From assembly GCF_963675165.1 (NCBI RefSeq), contig NC_087390.1, positions 1,817,501-1,881,500 on the forward strand: DNA of 64,000 nucleotides, in the 5' to 3' direction. A program made the position numbers and the translations under genes. Positions 61,512 through 64,000 of the stretch are shown here, in pieces. The notes under the pieces were generated by a model. That model was not told the DNA's origin. It did not search any database and worked only from the letters and a program-made list of their open reading frames with translations. The DNA comes from Halichondria panicea (taxonomy: Eukaryota; Porifera; Demospongiae; Suberitida; Halichondriidae). Every line of letters starts with the position of its first letter. Position 1 is the first letter of the stretch.

Positions 61512-63679
61512 CACCCTTCAATAATGGTTACAGCTCTACAGTTTAATTTTTTTAACTATAGTGTACGTATAATCCTATAATATAGACCACCCTCACCCTT
61601 CCCCTGTATCCCCAGCCTCTCACTGATGCTACTGGCTTGTATCCTGTGTTTCCAGTGGAGGTAGGAAAAGACGAATGCGTCGCCACACTCAAAACAATGG
61701 CCTTGACAACAGCTAGCAACCAGCAATTTATTGGTGAGCATAAATAAATCTGCTATAAGAAAGTGTTGATTAGAATTTTAAATTGCAGGTGAATGTCGTC
61801 TCCGTGGTGATGATGATGTCACTGGAATAGGGCCTCCGCTGTATGAGTCTCAGACACTGACTGACGCTGGAATCAGTCCTGGACAGAGGATCATTCTGGA
61901 ATCAGGCCAAGCACCAACCAGTAATCAGGTGCAACCATATATAATTACATAATTATGGTGCCGCTTTTATAATTACATTACATGTATAGCGAGACTATAG
62001 TATATAATTAATAATTAATAATTATTATACAAAACAAATGTTATAAGTATGGTGCTATATTTATATTTTTATATTTATGGGGGGAATGTCCAGGGGCGCT
62101 TAAGTACATGTAAAAGCGGCCCTGTATTTCATTGGACAGCTAAATTTAATATTTCCGTCCTGGCTGCGGGATCTCTGCAGGTTGCTCTCAATTGTCAGCT
62201 GTTGAGCTCTGGTGTGTCGAGTGTGGGTGTGTGTGAGGTGATCCTGGGGAGGGATGTGACTGTAAGGGAGTGTATGTGTGTCATGGTGACAGCCCTCGGA
62301 CTGACGGGTGAGCTGGAGCTAGGGGAATACCCTAAACTACACCTCCAGCATTTCCATTAGTATATCTGATCACATTTGACTATAATAATTATTATATATA
62401 TACATTAATAATGTTGTCTTAATTCTCGGCTAATGTGTGTGCTTCTTTAGAGGTCCATTTTACGTATCTATCTAATATTAGAAGTACTCAATGCATATAA
62501 TTATACCACTGTATATGTAGGCGGAGACTGGCACCTGCAAAGGACCAACTGGTGCGGAGAAGCAGCTGACGTGTTGGAAGATGAGGTGTGTGCATGGAGG
62601 CAGCACCTGCATGACTGTAGTACATGCAGTACAGTGCAGTAACTGTATAGTACTGGCCGGGTTAGGGTTAGGGTTATCTTCTCTATACATGCAGTGATGT
62701 GTTAATAGTTTGCCAACTGGTGGTATAATTTTACTAGGATGCCAGTCTGGAACAGGAGAGACTGAAGTCTGGTGACGTACTGCTCCTTGCAGAAGGAAGA
62801 CTACCTCCCAAAGTGAGTGCACTGTTGTTCAGTAATGCATGTATTGTAAATGGAATTCACACGTGTACATGCTTGTACATGTATGTACGCAAAATGACAG
62901 ATTAGTATTGTTTTTACCGGCCCACCCCCTCGTACATATGCAGGGTTTTATTCGTCTCCAAGTGTACCTCTACTCCCCCGAGTCCAGCCCCTCCCCCCAT
63001 CCACCAGCTGACCTCTCTCAGGACGTACGTTCCCTAGCTGGGGTTCAAGGCACATGTACAGGGCATGCTCTGGCAGTATAATATATAGTATGCACAAGCT
63101 ACATACATGTACATGATTATTTTAGTAGCCCCACCAGATGCTTTCTCATCTTGCACAGAATTCTGTACACAATACACACACACCTCACTTTTTACACCCC
63201 TCCACCACACGCCCCCACAGGTCCCCCTCCACCTGGTCCCCCCGTCCCTCTGCCACCCCCCTGTTCCCGGACAGCTGGACGAGGTCGGTGTATTAGAGAT
63301 CAGTAAAGAGGCCACTGTCGAGGAACTCAAGATCACCATCCTTACATTACCCGCCGTAAGTCATTTGACAGTCATGTGATAAAAAATGTTATATCAGCTC
63401 CTAGATTCAAGTATAGTAAACCATTAAAGCTCCCTGTATTATAGTGGCCATCTTGACAGGCAAGAAAATCTCTAGCCTTTCAATTGTGCGGCATTGAACT
63501 ATTACAGTTCTTTTAGAATGGTTTATAGACTCAGGTGTTTGCATGGTCCTAAGTTACCCCCCCCCCCCCCCTCCACAGATGGAGAATATGACGGTACCGT
63601 TGCTAGAGTTACTGAGAGTGAGGGAAGTGGTGAATGGCAGACCAGCCAAGATATTCAAACTACACAACCACACTTTGAG
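48639..63679 (+). CDS. USP40: USP40-like ubiquitin carboxyl-terminal hydrolase, copy C (3' end beyond window)
   Basis: Exons: 48639-48831, 49305-49375, 49625-49738, 50047-50172, 50303-50488, 50804-50890, 51047-51229, 51837-51974, 52133-52201, 52370-52457, 52608-52706, 52909-53014, 53123-53274, 53326-53407, 55192-55288, 59655-59726, 59966-60056, 60158-60363, 60607-60720, 60862-60935, 61277-61352, 61616-61733, 61789-61928, 62181-62307, 62521-62585, 62738-62812, 62944-63024, 63221-63355, 63579-63679. All phases join with no stop. A cysteine protease that removes ubiquitin: Cys box NLGATCYLNSLLQTLHF (exon 1), QQHDVQEL (exon 4), a CxxC pair, CQVC and CEKC (exon 5), and His box HSGHYTAYIRD (exon 7). 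Exons 13 on match human USP40 from memory (QGKQSAYMLFYRK, FVWDGQTVGGEA, GDWHLQRTNWC). Intron 55289-59654 contains T5. The only host copy that looks functional. Confidence 0.85.
51344..51621. mobile_element. pogo/Tigger-like MITE at TA, copy C only
   Basis: Ends CAGTAGAACCTTATCCGG and complement, with TA on both sides. Copy B has the empty site GGGAGTACCTGTTGG at about 28742, and copy A also lacks it. The insertion therefore followed the duplication. Confidence 0.85.
53611..55008 (+). mobile_element. 1.4-kb element with 116-bp inverted arms at one end
   Basis: Filled site in the intron after exon 14 of USP40-C; copy B has the empty site GTGTATAACTGGGTC at about 30335. Arms 53611-53727 and 54041-54156 are inverted copies around a 310-bp core, followed by an 850-bp unpaired segment. 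An inverted, further-interrupted relative is at 191-3395. No ORF. Confidence 0.8.
55397..55780. mobile_element. pogo/Tigger-like MITE at TA, copy 2
   Basis: Matches 30722-31105 in position and sequence, so it was carried along by the unit duplication. Confidence 0.75.
55812..56395. mobile_element. Partial copy of the 38873-41403 element
   Basis: Matches pieces of 38985-39240 and 40795-41130 joined together, so it is an internally deleted relative without clear ends. Located upstream of T5. Confidence 0.6.
56596..57431. mobile_element. Foldback-like element with minisatellite arms
   Basis: Flanked by ATATTG (56590-56595 and 57432-57437). Ends TACGGTGGCCCTGAG and complement. The arms (about 56610-56905 and 57205-57415) are tandem arrays of a 7-bp unit, GTTGGCA or GTTGGTA, in opposite orientations, around a 290-bp unique core. 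Long frames in the arrays are by-products of the repeat. Confidence 0.85.
57677..59248 (+). pseudogene. SLC15/POT-like transporter T5, broken
   Basis: The start MRQTNST and the first 233 codons are intact. A single A is missing from the homopolymer at about 58368-58373, shifting the frame. A second lesion, a net gain of seven bases near 59074-59085 before the last helix, shifts it again. Between them the frame is open at 58504-59178, and the shared C terminus is open to 59248. Only transporter in the USP40-C intron. Confidence 0.85.
59249..59654 (+). other. Intron end before exon 16 of USP40-C
   Basis: Gene-free sequence homologous to 24090-24533; nothing else seen. Confidence 0.6.
61360..61510. 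repeat. CA microsatellite, duplicated
   Basis: Long CA runs at about 61360-61430 and 61473-61508, separated by a block that follows both runs, so run plus block were duplicated. In copy B the same intron has only about eight CA units (42266-42284). Confidence 0.95.
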
Positions 63680-64000
63680 GTACAGTACGAGGGCGTACCG
63701 TGTTTATTGATGTCAGTAATACGTAGTTACTACAATGTAACTATTACTTTGTACGTGCAGGTATAGTGTTTGGAATCATTAAGGGCATTCCGTGTTTATT
63801 AGTGTGTATACATATAAAATTAATATCGCTGGATAGTGTTTGGAATCTACATATTATTATTATGTGTGAGATTGGCAGAGCGTTTGCACGTAGCCTTTAT
63901 ATAGGGTTATACGTGTGTACAACGATGTCAAATTTTAAATATATATTTTGTACATATATTTTGTGTACTGTTATAATTCAGGTTTTCCATTTACTGTGTA
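63680..64000 (+). other. Intron after exon 29 of USP40-C
   Basis: Homologous to 45002-45320, which leads into TRAF-C. By analogy a further antisense TRAF-like gene and the last USP40 exons should lie beyond the window. Confidence 0.6.

Overview
**Organism.** This is nuclear DNA of an intron-rich animal. GT-AG introns are mostly 80-400 bp, the genes are animal families (USP40-type deubiquitinase, RING/TRAF-zinc-finger/MATH protein, SLC15/POT-like transporter), and small DNA transposons are dense. The compact layout and AT-rich intergenic sequence fit a marine invertebrate. My best guess is a demosponge such as Amphimedon, but this is inference. I see no bacterial, organellar, rRNA or tRNA genes.

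**Layout.** The window is a head-to-tail array of a roughly 19-20 kb unit. The backbone of each unit is one large plus-strand USP40-like gene of about 30 exons. Two introns carry other, intronless genes. One intron (exon 15 to 16) holds SLC15-like transporters on the same strand. A late intron (exon 29 to 30) holds a TRAF-like gene on the opposite strand. I name the copies 0, A, B and C.
- Copy 0 lies mostly left of the window. Its intron edge is at position 1, its nested TRAF-A is at 5878-7272, and its last exons are at 7489-8274.
- Copy A starts at 8898. Its exon-15/16 intron holds transporters T1, T2 and T3 plus a fragment. Exon 29 is at 25027-25127, TRAF-B is at 26455-27803, and one tail exon is at 28011-28077.
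- Copy B begins inside exon 6 at about 28259, so it is 5'-truncated and fused to the tail of A. It hosts T4 and two transporter fragments, ends with exon 29 at 44901-45001, contains TRAF-C at 45619-47027, and has tail exons at 47242-48151.
- Copy C starts at 48639 and runs through exon 29 (63579-63679) to the window end. It hosts T5.

**Condition of the copies.** USP40-C is the only host copy whose reading frame I could follow through 29 exons without a break. USP40-A lacks exon 4 and exons 18-27, and USP40-B has many lesions. Transporters T1, T2 and T4 are intact, while T3 and T5 are broken. TRAF-A is intact, while TRAF-B and TRAF-C are frameshifted. The dead hosts therefore carry the live transporters, and the live host carries a dead one.

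**Mobile DNA.** Comparing copies shows clean empty versus filled sites. The insertions are: a hAT-like element with an 8-bp target duplication; a four-member family with 9-bp duplications, one member carrying a broken RecQ-type helicase; pogo-like short elements at TA; a family at GTAC; a Foldback-like element with minisatellite arms; and several perfect hairpins.

**Function.** USP40-type enzymes remove ubiquitin. RING/TRAF/MATH proteins are typically ubiquitin ligases or signalling adaptors. POT transporters are proton-coupled carriers. Whether nesting couples their expression cannot be read from sequence alone. Family assignments rest on motifs and remembered homologues, not on a database search.
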